Assembly: GCA_910575265.1 (NCBI GenBank)
Contig: CAJTEA010000005.1
Coordinates: 123,185 to 187,184, forward strand
DNA: 64,000 bases
Reading direction: 5' to 3'
Source: Oscillospiraceae bacterium
Lineage (GTDB): Bacteria; Bacillota; Clostridia; Oscillospirales; Oscillospiraceae
Shown: positions 1-8,083 of the stretch, one piece after another
Layout of the letters: the number at the start of each line of letters is the position of its first letter
Numbering within the stretch: position 1 is the stretch's first letter
The notes under the pieces: model-generated
Told to the model about the DNA's origin: nothing
What the model saw: only the letters and a program-made list of their open reading frames with translations
The model's database searches: none
Translations under genes and position numbers: made by a program

Positions 1-1613
1 CACATGCAGGTGGCCAGGGTGCCGGGGGTGGGGTAAAAATCCTGGACCTGCTCGGGCATGTGGCCCTGCCGGTTCAGCCACTCCGCCAGCTGAACCGCGT
101 CCTCCAGGGTGCAGCCGGGGTGGGAGGAGATCAGGTAGGGCACCAGATACTGCTCCTTGCCGTAGCGGCGGTTGAGCTTGAAATACTTCTCCCGGAACCT
201 CTCATACACCTCAATGTGTGGCTTGCCCATGTAATCCAGGGTGTGGGCCACACAGTGCTCCGGGGCCACTTTCAGCTGTCCGGAGATGTGGTGCTGGACC
301 AGATCGGTGAAAAACTCCCCGCTGGGGTCCTTCAACAGGTAATCAAAGCGTATCCCGGAGCGGATAAACACCTTTTTCACCTTGGGAATCTCCCGCAGCT
401 TGCGCAGGAGCATCATATAGTCGGTGTGGTCGGCGTTCAGGTTGGGACAGGGCTCCGGGGCCAGACAGGCCCGGTTCCGGCACATCCCGCTTTTCAGCTG
501 CTTCTGGCAGGAGGGCTTCCGGAAGGTGGCCGACGGCCCTCCCACATCGTGGATGTAGCCCTTGAAGCCAGGGTGTTGGGTGAGGGCTTTTACCTCCCGG
601 ATCACACTGTCGTGGCTGCGGCAGGAGACAGTCCGGCCCTGATGGAAGGCCAGGGAGCAGAAATTGCAGGCCCCGAAGCATCCCCGGTTGTGGGTGACGG
701 AAAAGCGCACCTCCTCAATGGCGGGAACGCCCCCCATTTCGTCATACATAGGGTGAGGCTCCCGGACGTAGGGCAGCTCGGCCACCCGGTCCAGCTCCGC
801 CGTGGTCAGGGGATAGGCGGGCGGGTTCACAATCAAAAACCGCTCCCCGTGCTTCTGGACAATGGCCTTGCCGGACACCGCGTCGTGTTCCAGATACTCC
901 ACCATGTTGGCTTGGGCATAGGCCTTTTTGGAGGCGGACACCTCCGCAAAGGAGGGGACCTCCACCCTGGGATAGGCGCAGACGCCGGGATAGCGTCCGA
1001 TTACGCAGGTGCCTCGGACATCGGTGATCTCCTCCACTGGCGTCCCGGAGGCCAGCCGGGCGGCGATCTCCAGGGTGGCGGTTTCCCCCATGCCGTAGGT
1101 GAGGATATCCGCCTGGGCGTCAAAGAGGATGGAACGGCGCACCTTGTCCTCCCAGTAATCGTAGTGGGCGAAGCGGCGGAGGGACGCCTCCAGCCCGCCG
1201 ATGACGATGGGGATATCTCCAAAAACCTCCCGGACCCGGTTGGAGTAGACGATGGTGGCGCGGTCAGGCCGTAGGCCCGCCCCCCGTCCGGGGGAGTACG
1301 CGTCGTCATGGCGGCGCTTTTTGGCGGCGGTGTAGTGGGCTACCATAGAGTCGATATTCCCCGCCCCGATGAGCACTCCCAGCCGGGGACGGCCCAGAGC
1401 GGCAAAGGCGGCGGTGGATTTCCAGTCCGGCTGGGCCAGCACCGCAACCCGGTAGCCCGCTCCCTCCAGCAGCCGCCCGATGATGGCCGTGCCGAAGGAG
1501 GGGTGGTCCACATAGGCGTCCCCGGTAATGAGCAGGAAGTCATAAAAATCCCATCCCCGGCGGGCCATATCGTCCAGGGTCACGGGGAGGAATCGGTCAC
1601 GGTCGAAGGACAT
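1..1613 (-). CDS. YgiQ family radical SAM protein (UPF0313), cut by the window edge
   Basis: The reading frame is open from ATG at 1613 to the window edge, giving the first 537 codons; the 3' end is missing. The translation starts MSFDRDRFLPVT and shows the YgiQ N-terminal block, with a radical SAM cluster motif CFGACNFC (CxxxCxxC) encoded at 657-680. The Cys residues bind a 4Fe-4S cluster that cleaves S-adenosylmethionine. The substrate of YgiQ proteins is not established. The start is followed in the family pattern by an N-terminal domain before the radical SAM core. It stands alone, transcribed away from the small peptide gene at 1754. The family call is safe; the function is open. Confidence 0.93.
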   Translation of the reverse strand, partial: MSFDRDRFLPVTLDDMARRGWDFYDFLLITGDAYVDHPSFGTAIIGRLLEGAGYRVAVLAQPDWKSTAAFAALGRPRLGVLIGAGNIDSMVAHYTAAKKRRHDDAYSPGRGAGLRPDRATIVYSNRVREVFGDIPIVIGGLEASLRRFAHYDYWEDKVRRSILFDAQADILTYGMGETATLEIAARLASGTPVEEITDVRGTCVIGRYPGVCAYPRVEVPSFAEVSASKKAYAQANMVEYLEHDAVSGKAIVQKHGERFLIVNPPAYPLTTAELDRVAELPYVREPHPMYDEMGGVPAIEEVRFSVTHNRGCFGACNFCSLAFHQGRTVSCRSHDSVIREVKALTQHPGFKGYIHDVGGPSATFRKPSCQKQLKSGMCRNRACLAPEPCPNLNADHTDYMMLLRKLREIPKVKKVFIRSGIRFDYLLKDPSGEFFTDLVQHHISGQLKVAPEHCVAHTLDYMGKPHIEVYERFREKYFKLNRRYGKEQYLVPYLISSHPGCTLEDAVQLAEWLNRQGHMPEQVQDFYPTPGTLATCM

Positions 1614-1677
1614 CAAATCCCCTCTCTTTCCGTGAAGCAGTATATCAGCCGCAGTGGTATCCGTCAACAAGAACAGC

Positions 1678-1706
1678 TTGTTCCAACTGTCGAATTTTGG
1701 TATACT
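1678..1706 (+). promoter_or_regulatory. Sigma-A type promoter for the 31-residue peptide gene
   Basis: TTGTTC at 1678-1683 and TATACT at 1701-1706 are separated by 17 bp. The peptide start codon lies 48 bp after the -10 box. Confidence 0.65.
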
Positions 1707-1753
1707 CTCTGTGCTGTTCCATCCACACCTGGCAGCAGGAGGCGGTGGAAAGA

Positions 1754-1849
1754 ATGGAATATATACTCGGATTCATCGTGTCTGTCGCGGCGAACGCGGC
1801 CTCCAACCGCATAAGCAAATGGCTTGATAGACATCGTATGGAACAGTAA
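1754..1849 (+). CDS. 31-residue hypothetical membrane peptide
   Basis: ATG at 1754 follows an AGGAGG ribosome binding site (about 1738-1743) and a good promoter, so expression is well supported in spite of the size. The product starts MEYILGFIVSVAANAAS, a hydrophobic stretch, and ends in a basic, Trp-containing tail (KWLDRHRMEQ). This fits a single membrane helix of residues 3-17 with a charged C-terminus. I recall similar very short MEYxxSFxVSVxA...KWLD peptides as unnamed proteins in gut Firmicutes, but cannot verify this here. A type I toxin-like or membrane-associated regulatory peptide is possible. No function is claimed. Confidence 0.6.
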   Translation: MEYILGFIVSVAANAASNRISKWLDRHRMEQ

Positions 1850-1895
1850 AGCCTGACACCGCGGGAAAACGATAGTTCAGTACCTTCGCGTACAG

Positions 1896-3047
1896 CTACC
1901 GCTCATAGCCTATGTACTTTTCCAAAATATCCAGCGGCACCCGGCTGTTCTCCTCCTCGCCCACCTTGGCGAAGCCGTATTTTTGATAAAAGCGCTGTGC
2001 CCGGTCGTTGTAGGGGGCGCAGCGCAGGCGCAGCCTGTCCCGGCCCATGGGGCGGTAGACAGACACCGCCTGCCCGATGAGCTGCACGCCCAGGCTCTGG
2101 CCCCGGCGCCGCGGGACCACATAGCAGAAGGGGATATACCCGGCGTTGTCCTCCTGATAGCGCCCCGGGTCCAGCTGGAGCACACCGGTCAGCGTATCCC
2201 CGGCGAAGGCCAGGGTGACCCCCCAGGGGGTGCGGGACAGGTGGAGCCGGGCATCCCGGCAGAAGCCCTCCCCGTCGAAGGGGACCCCCTCGCCATGGGT
2301 GGAGGTCCATGCCTCCCGGCGGGCGTTGACATAGATGTCCCGCTCCCTGTCCCAGTCGATGGGCCGGTACCACAGATTTACATCCTGAGCCTTGCCGCTC
2401 TTTCGCCACCAGGCCTGGCGGGCCAGGGTGGAGACGCTCTCCGGCAGGTGGGAATTGTCCTGTTCAAAGACCAGGGACAGCTCTCCCCCGTCCCAGGCCA
2501 GGCAGGTCACCGCCGTGTTGTCCCCGTGGGGCACCTCGTCCCACTCCTCCGGGGGCAGGCCCCTCACCAGCGCGATCAGCTGGCGGATGGCCATGCCGTG
2601 GCTGAACAGGGCGATGGTCTGGTCCGGATGCCGGGCGGCCAGACGGCGCGCCGCCTCCCCCATCCGGGCGCCCAACTGGTGGAAGCCCTCTCCGTTGGGG
2701 GCGCTCCAGGTGGGGTCGGTGGAATTGAACCGGTTCAGCTCCTCCGGCCAGCGGCGGCGGACATCCCCGAAGGTCAGATCCTCCCAATCCCCCAGGTTCA
2801 TCTCCCGCAGGCCGGGGTCGGTGTTCAGGGGGAGATTTTTAGGGATGTACACCGCCCGGGCGGTGGTCATGGTGCGGTACAGGTCGCTGGAGTACACCGC
2901 GTCGATCTGTATGTCCCGGAACCGCTCCTCCAAAGCCCTGATCTGGGCGAAGCCGTTCTCTGTAATCAGGGAGTTGTACCAGCCGTGTACCCGGCGGTAC
3001 AGGTTGCCCTCCGCCTCGGCGTGGCGGACAAGATAAATGGTGGTCAT
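1896..3047 (-). CDS. Histidine phosphatase (PGM-like) fused to a GNAT acetyltransferase
   Basis: The 383-residue product has two domains. Residues 1 to about 200 are a histidine phosphatase: the phosphohistidine motif is LVRHAEAEGN, followed by the conserved acidic region EMNLGDWE and the second catalytic histidine in FSHGMAIRQL. Residues from about 230 are a GNAT N-acetyltransferase fold with the acetyl-CoA loop region RRRGQSLGVQLI and the C-terminal NDRAQRFYQKYGF motif. ATG 3047 was chosen over an in-frame ATG 18 bp upstream because AAAGGA sits at the right distance. It starts 4 bp after the DUF1622 gene and is probably the last gene of the pyr transcript. Substrates are unknown. Confidence 0.85.
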   Translation of the reverse strand: MTTIYLVRHAEAEGNLYRRVHGWYNSLITENGFAQIRALEERFRDIQIDAVYSSDLYRTMTTARAVYIPKNLPLNTDPGLREMNLGDWEDLTFGDVRRRWPEELNRFNSTDPTWSAPNGEGFHQLGARMGEAARRLAARHPDQTIALFSHGMAIRQLIALVRGLPPEEWDEVPHGDNTAVTCLAWDGGELSLVFEQDNSHLPESVSTLARQAWWRKSGKAQDVNLWYRPIDWDRERDIYVNARREAWTSTHGEGVPFDGEGFCRDARLHLSRTPWGVTLAFAGDTLTGVLQLDPGRYQEDNAGYIPFCYVVPRRRGQSLGVQLIGQAVSVYRPMGRDRLRLRCAPYNDRAQRFYQKYGFAKVGEEENSRVPLDILEKYIGYER

Positions 3048-3051
3048 GGAA

Positions 3052-3384
3052 TCAGTCCTTTGCATGATTTGCCTCCCCCTTCATCTCCACATGGATGAGC
3101 AGGGACAGCAGCGCCCGTAGGAGGATCACCGCCCCCAGGACCATCAGCTCGTTCAGGTCCCGGACCAGGACGGTTTTTAAAATCTCCGCGGCCATTTTGA
3201 ATTCCAGGCTGGTGGCCAGGCCCTCGGCCAGCTGGAATTTGATGTTTTTCGGGGTGCGGGTGACCATCCCCACGCAGTACAGCCAGAAAGCGTGAATCGC
3301 GGTGACCGCCACCACGAAGATGCCCATCAGCTCGCAGGCGGAGATGATGGTGGGCAGGCACAGCTCAATAATATGTTCCAGCAT
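3052..3384 (-). CDS. DUF1622 family membrane protein
   Basis: The 110-residue protein has three likely membrane helices (about residues 15-38, a weaker central segment, and 77-97) and the DUF1622 signature region RTPKNIKFQLAEGLATSLEFK in its middle part. Proteins of this family are uncharacterised small integral membrane proteins. It lies 15 bp after pyrD and 4 bp before the phosphatase/GNAT gene, so it is probably co-transcribed with the pyrimidine genes, although nothing in the sequence ties it to nucleotide metabolism. Confidence 0.85.
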   Translation of the reverse strand: MLEHIIELCLPTIISACELMGIFVVAVTAIHAFWLYCVGMVTRTPKNIKFQLAEGLATSLEFKMAAEILKTVLVRDLNELMVLGAVILLRALLSLLIHVEMKGEANHAKD

Positions 3385-3399
3385 TGGCAGTCTCTCCTT

Positions 3400-4320
3400 C
3401 TACCAGGGCTTTACCCCGCCGGTCAGCTCCGACACAGCGGACAGCCCCTGCCGCCCGGCGATCTCCGCCAGCCCATCCCGGACCTTCAGGGGGGCGAAGG
3501 GGTCGGTAAACAGGGCGGTGCCCACCGCCACCGCCGACGCCCCCGCCAGCATCAGCTGAGCGGCGTCCGCCCCCTTGGACACGCCTCCCATGCCCAGGAT
3601 GGGCAGCTTCACCGCCTGGGCCACCTCCCAGACCATCCGCACCGCCACCGGCAGTACGGCGGGGCCGGACAGCCCCCCGGTGTTCATCCTCAAAACCGGA
3701 CGGCGGGTGCTGACGTCAATCCGCATGCCCCGGATGGTGTTGATGAGGGACAGGGCGTCCGCCCCGGCCCCCTCCGCCGCTTTGGCGATTTCCGTGATAT
3801 CCGTCACATTGGGGGACAGCTTCACCATAACCGGCACGCCGTTGGCGTGCTTTTTCGCGGTCTCAGTGACCTCGGCGGCCAGCTCAGGCCGGGTGCCGTA
3901 GGCCAGCCCCCCCGCCTTCACGTTGGGACAGGAGATGTTCACCTCGATCATGTCCACCCCGGCGGCGGAGAGCTTCTCGCACATCACGCCGTACTCTTCC
4001 GGGGTGTTCCCGGATATGTTGGCGATTATTTTCGTGTCAAACCGCCGCAGGAAGGGCAGCTCCTCCTTAATGAAAGCGTCCACTCCGGGATTTTCCAGCC
4101 CCACCGAGTTGAGGATGCCCATGGGTGTCTCGGCAACGCGGGGGGCGGGGTTGCCCATCCGTGGGTGAAGGGTCAGCCCCTTGGCGCAGATGCCGCCCAA
4201 CTCGGACAAATCGTAGAACTGGTTGTACTCCCGGCCAAAGCCGAAGGCGCCCGAGGCCACAACCACGGGATTATTCAGCGTCACCCCCGCCAAATTGACG
4301 GACAGATTCACATCAGGCAT
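3400..4320 (-). CDS. pyrD: Dihydroorotate dehydrogenase B, catalytic subunit
   Basis: This 306-residue class 1B enzyme oxidises dihydroorotate to orotate with FMN, and passes the electrons through PyrK to NAD. The TIM barrel carries the FMN- and substrate-binding blocks ASGAFGFGREY, NSVGLENPG and EVNISCPNV; the active-site Cys of the 1B class is the one in ISCPN. The C-terminal phosphate site is GMGGVSKGADAAQ then AVAVGTAL. The ATG at 4320 has AGGAGGTG 8 bp upstream and overlaps the end of pyrK by 8 bp, so translation is likely coupled. The longer upstream reading frame adds only eight non-conserved residues. Confidence 0.96.
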   Translation of the reverse strand: MPDVNLSVNLAGVTLNNPVVVASGAFGFGREYNQFYDLSELGGICAKGLTLHPRMGNPAPRVAETPMGILNSVGLENPGVDAFIKEELPFLRRFDTKIIANISGNTPEEYGVMCEKLSAAGVDMIEVNISCPNVKAGGLAYGTRPELAAEVTETAKKHANGVPVMVKLSPNVTDITEIAKAAEGAGADALSLINTIRGMRIDVSTRRPVLRMNTGGLSGPAVLPVAVRMVWEVAQAVKLPILGMGGVSKGADAAQLMLAGASAVAVGTALFTDPFAPLKVRDGLAEIAGRQGLSAVSELTGGVKPW

Positions 4321-5107
4321 CCCAGTCCACCTCCTCCGCGTCAAACACCGGGCCGTCCTTACAGACGTGTTTCACCGTTCCGTCCTTCATGGTGACGGCA
4401 CATACCAGACACGCCCCCACGCCGCAGCCCATCCGTTCCTCCATGGACACCTGGCAGGGGACGCCGAACTCCGCCGCCACCTCCGCCACACGTTTCAGCA
4501 TGGGCTTCGGCCCGCAGGCCAGCACGCCCTGATAATGGCGCTTCTTCTCCAGCTCCTGACGCACCAGCGCGTCCACAAAGCCGTGATAGCCCAAAGAGCC
4601 GTCGTCGGTGGCGACTTGGACGTCGACGCAGTCCTCGTCAAACCGGTCCAGCAGGATGGCCCGGTCCTTGGACCGGAACCCCAAAATAGCGGTGGAGGCA
4701 CAGCCCGTATAACAGGCGCAGGCGTGAAGCGGCGGCACACCGACGCCGCCTCCCACCAGTAAGTAGGGTCCGGACGTTGTCCGAAAGCCGTTCCCCAGGG
4801 GGCCTAACACGTCCAGGGTGTCCCCCACCTGACGCTGGGCCAGCCAGCGGGTGCCCTCCCCCTTCGCCTCAAAGACAACGGTGATGGTCCCCCCCATCCG
4901 GGTCCCCAGCCAGGACTGGATAGAGATGGGCCGGCGAAGCAGCAGGCCCTCCCCGCATTTGATGTGGATAAACTGTCCGGGGTGGATGGGCCGCCCGGTA
5001 TTGGTAATAGCGGAGCTGACCATGTCCCCCACCGCCAGGGTCATGGAGACGGTGTCCGGGGTCAGCCGCTCCCGAGCGATAATTTTGCACTGTTGTTCTA
5101 CTTTCAT
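4313..5107 (-). CDS. pyrK: Dihydroorotate dehydrogenase B, electron transfer subunit
   Basis: The 264-residue PyrK carries FAD and a 2Fe-2S cluster and links PyrD to NAD. Visible are the FAD-binding RPISIQSW motif, the nucleotide-binding LLVGGGVGVPPL motif, and the C-terminal cluster ligands in MEERMGCGVGACLVCAV and HVCKDGPVF. The start at 5107 (MKVEQQCKI) is where family similarity begins; the frame stays open upstream through the antisense of the zinc ribbon gene and encodes only low-complexity Arg-rich sequence there. It is 16 bp downstream of the zinc ribbon gene and overlaps pyrD, matching the paired pyrK-pyrD arrangement of Firmicutes. Confidence 0.96.
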   Translation of the reverse strand: MKVEQQCKIIARERLTPDTVSMTLAVGDMVSSAITNTGRPIHPGQFIHIKCGEGLLLRRPISIQSWLGTRMGGTITVVFEAKGEGTRWLAQRQVGDTLDVLGPLGNGFRTTSGPYLLVGGGVGVPPLHACACYTGCASTAILGFRSKDRAILLDRFDEDCVDVQVATDDGSLGYHGFVDALVRQELEKKRHYQGVLACGPKPMLKRVAEVAAEFGVPCQVSMEERMGCGVGACLVCAVTMKDGTVKHVCKDGPVFDAEEVDWDA

Positions 5108-5123
5108 GGGTTCCCCGCTTTCT

Positions 5124-5447
5124 CTATTTCTCCCAGGGCGGGCGTTTTTTCTTTCGTCCGCCAAAGCCAAACAGGCCTTCTCTCCCGGGTTCGGGCCGCT
5201 CCGCCTCCTCCGACGCCTCAGCCTCCTCCGACGCCTCAGCCTCCTCCGACTGAGGAGCTTCCTGTTTGAAGTCAGCCGTATACAGCTCCACCTTGCCGCA
5301 CCGGGGGCAGGCGTACAGGTCCACATCATACTGCTCCATAAACAGGGACATCAGCCCGCCGTGTCCATCCGCGCCGATGGAGAAGTTCTCCAGCTTCAGC
5401 TCCATCTCCACCCCGCAGGCGGGACACAGCCTCTTTTTCTCTTCCAT
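5124..5447 (-). CDS. Zinc ribbon protein with acidic hexapeptide repeat
   Basis: The 107-residue product begins MEEKKRLCPACGVEMELK and has a second CPRCG pair at about residue 48, so the two CxxC pairs form a zinc ribbon. Residues about 68-85 are a repeat of SEEAEA, followed by a basic tail (GRKKKRPPWEK). The start at 5447 has AAGGGAG upstream; the longer open frame is antisense to pyrF and not conserved. It is embedded between pyrF and pyrK in the operon. The role is unknown; a regulatory or assembly function is only a guess. Confidence 0.8.
   Translation of the reverse strand: MEEKKRLCPACGVEMELKLENFSIGADGHGGLMSLFMEQYDVDLYACPRCGKVELYTADFKQEAPQSEEAEASEEAEASEEAERPEPGREGLFGFGGRKKKRPPWEK
5203..5250. 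repeat. 18-bp tandem repeat inside the zinc ribbon gene
   Basis: Two full units (5203-5220, 5221-5238) and a 12-bp partial unit are nearly identical. The unit is a multiple of three, and encodes the hexapeptide SEEAEA, so copy-number change would keep the frame. Confidence 0.9.
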
Positions 5448-5457
5448 GGCAACTCCC

Positions 5458-6381
5458 TTACACGATAGTGACAAACCGCCTGATATCGTCCCGCATAGCA
5501 ACGGCGGCGTTCCGGGCGGCCTCCGCGAAGTCATGGCCGTCCCCTCCGGTTTTCTGCCAGGCGCACATGATGCCCCGGGAGGAGTTGACAATGGCCCCGT
5601 GGCCGTACTTGTCAAAGGCGTACCGCACATCGTCCGCCGTGCCCCCCTGGGCGCCGTAGCCGGGGACCAGGAAAAAGGTGTGCTCCAGCCGCTTGCGGAG
5701 GGCGCGGATATCGGAGGGGTAGGTGGCCCCAGTGACCGCCCCGGCCATGGTGTAGCCGTACTTGCCCTCGGTTCCAGCGGCGACGCGCTCGTTCAGGTCG
5801 CCCATCACCTGATACACCTGCCGGTCTCCGGCCAGGATATCCTGCAACTCCCCGGAGCCGGGGTTGGAGGTTTTCACCAGCACGAAAACGCATTTGTCCT
5901 CGGCCTTGGCCGCCTCCAAAAAGGGCTTGATGGAGTCGGAGCCCATGTAGCCGTTGAGGGTGACGCAGTCGGCATCGAAGGATTTATACTGCTCCCCCTC
6001 GATTTTCGCCCCGGACAGCCAGCCCTCGGCGTAGGCGGCGGCGGTGGAGCCGATGTCCCCCCGCTTGATATCCGCGATGACGAACAGGCCCTTTTCCCTG
6101 GCGTATTTTATGGTACGCTCCAGCACCTCCATCCCCCGCCAGCCCAGGTTTTCGTAATAGGCCGCCTGGGGCTTGACCGCGGGGACGATATCGCGCAACG
6201 CGTCAATCAGGCCTACGTTGAACCGCCAGACAGCCTCCGCCGCGCCCTTCAATCCCACGCCGTGCTCCTCAAAGGCGGCTTCGCGGATGTGCTCGGGCAC
6301 ATACTCGATCCGGGCGTCCAGTCCCGCCACGGTGGGGTTTTTCATGGCGCGGATCTTATCCTGTAAAACGTCGAATGACAT
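5458..6381 (-). CDS. pyrF: Orotidine 5'-phosphate decarboxylase, type 2
   Basis: The 307-residue enzyme converts OMP to UMP. It belongs to the longer type 2 group, as in many Clostridia and Actinobacteria. The N-terminal substrate Asp is in TVAGLDARIEY, the catalytic block is FVIADIKRGDIGSTA, and the phosphate-binding end is FLVPGYGAQGG followed by NSSRGIM. The start codon at 6381 lies 4 bp after pyrC, and pyrF is followed 10 bp later by the zinc ribbon gene, so it is an internal operon member. Confidence 0.95.
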   Translation of the reverse strand: MSFDVLQDKIRAMKNPTVAGLDARIEYVPEHIREAAFEEHGVGLKGAAEAVWRFNVGLIDALRDIVPAVKPQAAYYENLGWRGMEVLERTIKYAREKGLFVIADIKRGDIGSTAAAYAEGWLSGAKIEGEQYKSFDADCVTLNGYMGSDSIKPFLEAAKAEDKCVFVLVKTSNPGSGELQDILAGDRQVYQVMGDLNERVAAGTEGKYGYTMAGAVTGATYPSDIRALRKRLEHTFFLVPGYGAQGGTADDVRYAFDKYGHGAIVNSSRGIMCAWQKTGGDGHDFAEAARNAAVAMRDDIRRFVTIV

Positions 6382-6385
6382 GGTA

Positions 6386-7669
6386 TCAATTCCTCCCGTC
6401 CTGATAGATGACCTCGCCCTTGGAGATGGTATACTTCACCCTGCCCTTCAGCTTCCAGCCGGCGAATGGGGTGTTGCGGGCCTTGGAGGCGAACTGTTCC
6501 GGGTCCACCGTCCACTCCTCGTCCGGGTCAAAGACCACCAGGTCAGCCACCGCCCCCAGAGACATGTGTCCCCGGGACAGGTGGAGCAGGTCGGCGGGGT
6601 TGGTGGACATGCGGCGGATGATGCCGGGCAGGTCCATCTTTTTGGTGTGGTACAGTTGGGTGAGGGTAAGAGCCAGACTGGTCTCCAGCCCGATCATGCC
6701 GCTGGGGGCCCGGCTGAGAGAGCGGGCCTTCTCCTCGGCGGAGTGGGGGGCGTGGTCGGTGGCGATCACGTCGATGGTGCCATCCCTCAGTCCGGCGACA
6801 ATGCCCTGGATATCCGCCCTGGTGCGCAGCGGCGGGTTGACCCGGGCCATCGCCCCCTGGGTGAGCACCTCATCCTCGGTGAGGGTGAAGTACTGCGGGC
6901 AGGTCTCACAGGTGATGGGAACACCCTTTCGCTTCATTTTTCGGATGATGTCCACGCTCCGGGCGGTGGAGACGTGGCAAATATGTACCCGCGCCCCAGT
7001 CTCCTCGGCCAGCATGGCGTCCCGCATGACCATGATCTCCTCGGCGATGGCGGGCCGACCTTCCAGCCACAGCTTTCGGGACACGCTGCCCTCGTTCACC
7101 GCCCGGCCGGTCACCATGGAGGTGTCCTCACAGTGGCACAGCACCGGCAGCTCCAGCTGACGGGCCCGGATGAGCACATCCCGCATCAGGTTGGCGTTGT
7201 CCACGTTGTTTCCGTCGTCAGACAGGGCAACCGCCCCCGCCGCCCGCAGCGCCTCGGCGTCGGTGGGTTCCTCCCCCCGCAGGCCCTTGGACACGGCCCC
7301 TACAGGGTAGACCTCCACCCCGTTGGCCTCCCTGGCCCGGTCCAGCACATATTGGATCTGTTCCGGACAGTCCACCGCCGGACTGGTGTTGGCCATACAC
7401 ACCACCGAAGTAACACCCCCCCGGGCGGCGGCGGCGCAGCCGGTCAGGATATCCTCTTTATAGGTGAGGCCCGGATCCCGGAGGTGGACATGCATATCCA
7501 CCAGCCCCGGAGCCACCGACAGTCCGGAGGCGTCGATCACCTGGTCCGCCTCACAGCTCAGGCCGTGCTCCAGCAGGCTGATCCGCCCGTCCTCCACCAA
7601 AATGTCCTGGAGCAGAACGGTCTCCGTCACCGGGTGAATCACCCGGCCGTTTTTAATCAGAAGCTTCAT
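6386..7669 (-). CDS. pyrC: Dihydroorotase
   Basis: The 427-residue zinc amidohydrolase closes carbamoyl aspartate to dihydroorotate. Metal ligands are seen in GLVDMHVHLRDPG (HxH), in LCHCEDTSM, in VHICHVSTA and in the Asp of IATDHAPH. The start at 7669 (MKLLIKNGRVIHP) has GGAGGAA directly upstream; a 14-codon in-frame extension runs into the leader and is not used. It is the first gene of the pyr operon, directly behind a consensus promoter. Confidence 0.96.
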   Translation of the reverse strand: MKLLIKNGRVIHPVTETVLLQDILVEDGRISLLEHGLSCEADQVIDASGLSVAPGLVDMHVHLRDPGLTYKEDILTGCAAAARGGVTSVVCMANTSPAVDCPEQIQYVLDRAREANGVEVYPVGAVSKGLRGEEPTDAEALRAAGAVALSDDGNNVDNANLMRDVLIRARQLELPVLCHCEDTSMVTGRAVNEGSVSRKLWLEGRPAIAEEIMVMRDAMLAEETGARVHICHVSTARSVDIIRKMKRKGVPITCETCPQYFTLTEDEVLTQGAMARVNPPLRTRADIQGIVAGLRDGTIDVIATDHAPHSAEEKARSLSRAPSGMIGLETSLALTLTQLYHTKKMDLPGIIRRMSTNPADLLHLSRGHMSLGAVADLVVFDPDEEWTVDPEQFASKARNTPFAGWKLKGRVKYTISKGEVIYQDGRN

Positions 7670-7722
7670 ATGGTTCCTCCGCAGGTTGTCAAATTCTCGT
7701 ACGCATAGCATCCTGATAATAA

Positions 7723-7751
7723 ATTATAGCGGAAGATGCAGGATTTAGCAA
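7723..7751 (-). promoter_or_regulatory. Promoter of the pyr operon
   Basis: On the minus strand TTGCTA (7751-7746) and TATAAT (7728-7723) are 17 bp apart. The leader to the pyrC ATG is only about 45 nt, and I see no PyrR-type attenuator hairpin in it. Confidence 0.85.
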
Positions 7752-7829
7752 CGAGTTTTTCAAATTTTCAGGGCAAGCTATTCCGGACGGAGAACAGGCA
7801 GTATTCTCCGGAATAAAGGAGGGAAATTT

Positions 7830-8021
7830 ATGCACGGAACTTCCTGCCATTCCAATGGCTGCGGAACGTTTATCATGGGCACCGCAGCCGGCATGCTGGC
7901 CGGCGTGGCCGTGGGCACCCTTATGGCGACCCCCAGCCGTCAGATCAAACGGACCGCCCACAAGGCCGCCCGGCGGGTCAACGAGGCCATCGACCACCTG
8001 GCTGACGCTATGGATATGTAA
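7830..8021 (+). CDS. Small glycine-rich membrane protein, YtxH-like
   Basis: The 63-residue product has a His/Cys-rich start (MHGTSCHSNGCGT), one Gly/Ala-rich membrane helix at about residues 15-32 and an amphipathic basic tail with ATPSRQIKRTAHKAARRVNEA. That layout resembles YtxH-type general stress proteins, but it is shorter and the match is only architectural. GGAGGG lies 8 bp before ATG 7830. It is monocistronic, divergent from pyrC and closed by a GC-rich hairpin. A 7-bp inverted repeat (CGGAGAA/TTCTCCG, 7788-7813) sits just upstream and could be an operator. Confidence 0.75.
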   Translation: MHGTSCHSNGCGTFIMGTAAGMLAGVAVGTLMATPSRQIKRTAHKAARRVNEAIDHLADAMDM

Positions 8022-8028
8022 CGCAAAC

Positions 8029-8052
8029 GGCCCCCGGCCCGCGCCGGGGGCC
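8029..8052 (+). terminator. GC-rich hairpin after the small membrane protein gene
   Basis: A perfect 10-bp stem GGCCCCCGGC/GCCGGGGGCC is followed by CGCGTTCATTTT. The T tract is weak, so termination efficiency is uncertain. Confidence 0.6.
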
Positions 8053-8083
8053 GCGTTCATTTTACCGCGTCACAATCGCGCCA

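Noticed and set aside
7670..7722. PyrR-type attenuator in the pyr leader
   Set aside because: The leader is only about 45 nt and holds no anti-terminator/terminator pair.
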